Source of the DNA: an uncultured Collinsella sp.
GTDB lineage: Bacteria; Actinomycetota; Coriobacteriia; Coriobacteriales; Coriobacteriaceae
Assembly: GCA_902478875.1 (NCBI GenBank)
Contig: CABSMZ010000034.1
Span: 1-13,557, forward strand
Direction of reading: 5' to 3'
DNA length: 13,557 bases
In this document: positions 13,516-13,557 of the stretch, one piece after another
Layout: each line of letters starts with the position of its first letter
Numbering within the stretch: the stretch's first letter is position 1
The notes under the pieces: generated by a model
Database searches by the model: none
Seen by the model: the letters and a program-made list of their open reading frames with translations, nothing else
Told to the model about the DNA's origin: nothing
Translations under genes and position numbers: made by a program

Positions 13516-13557
13516 CTGTCTCTTATACACATCTGACGCTGCCGACGACGGAGAGAG
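13516..13557 (+). other. Nextera read-1 (i5-side) adapter and index, not genomic
   Basis: From 13516 the sequence is the Tn5 mosaic end CTGTCTCTTATACACATCT (13516-13534), then GACGCTGCCGACGA (13535-13548), the reverse complement of the Nextera read-1 adapter. The next eight bases CGGAGAGA (13549-13556) are the reverse complement of TCTCTCCG, which I recall as index S511, and the last G would begin the P5 sequence. Library sequence; trim. Confidence 0.97.

Noticed and set aside
1..13557. A 13.5-kb composite transposon bounded by inverted 19-bp Tn5 mosaic ends
   Set aside because: The flanking sequences are Nextera adapter and index, no transposase is present, and the cargo is ordinary housekeeping chromosome.
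13549..13557. Short genomic tail after the right adapter
   Set aside because: The nine bases fit the reverse complement of an i5 index followed by the first base of the P5 sequence, so they are not genomic.

Overview
The window reads as a piece of ordinary bacterial chromosome from a high-GC Gram-positive, most likely a gut Coriobacteriia of the Collinsella type. That assignment is an inference from GC-rich third positions, the housekeeping gene order and the protein character; no database was searched. Both ends carry Illumina Nextera (Tn5 tagmentation) adapter sequence: bases 1-25 on the left and 13516-13557 on the right, the latter including what looks like an i5 index. Genomic sequence is therefore about 26-13515, and the genes at both ends are cut by the library construct.

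Layout, left to right. (1) 26-1782, minus: a fructose-type PTS permease with fused IIB-IIC-IIA domains, truncated in IIA. (2) 1783-2054: a divergent regulatory region full of inverted repeats. (3) 2055-2912, plus: a RpiR-family HTH-SIS regulator, the only rightward gene. (4) 2921-2953: a strong hairpin between convergent genes. (5) 2972-8066, minus: a tightly packed housekeeping operon, read leftwards as efp, an Asp23/YqhY-family gene, nusB, xseB, tlyA, nadK, recN, with a TATAAT element upstream of efp. (6) 8226-9356, minus: an M24 (Xaa-Pro type) peptidase with a hairpin terminator after it and a structured leader before it. (7) 9489-13515, minus: alaS (3' end only), ruvX, mltG, a YqeG-type HAD phosphatase, aroK and an aroB-like gene, mostly overlapping or a few bases apart.

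The housekeeping block covers translation (alaS, efp), transcription and rRNA maturation (nusB, tlyA), DNA processing and repair (ruvX, xseB, recN), cofactor supply (nadK), cell-wall synthesis (mltG) and the shikimate pathway (aroK, aroB-like). The PTS/RpiR pair at the left is a separate sugar-uptake module.

The most unusual item is the aroB-like protein. It is full length and sits in the aroK-aroB-pepQ-efp position expected for 3-dehydroquinate synthase, but by hand alignment it has lost all three metal ligands and most of the glycine-rich and substrate-binding motifs, and it has gained a cluster of five cysteines. The aroK beside it keeps its motifs. Second is a 9-bp-closed multi-hairpin RNA element ending in a T-run between a consensus -35 box and the peptidase start. 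I saw no CRISPR array, tRNA, rRNA, prophage or insertion sequence. No gene-free stretch exceeds 300 bases; the longest, 1783-2054, is described below.
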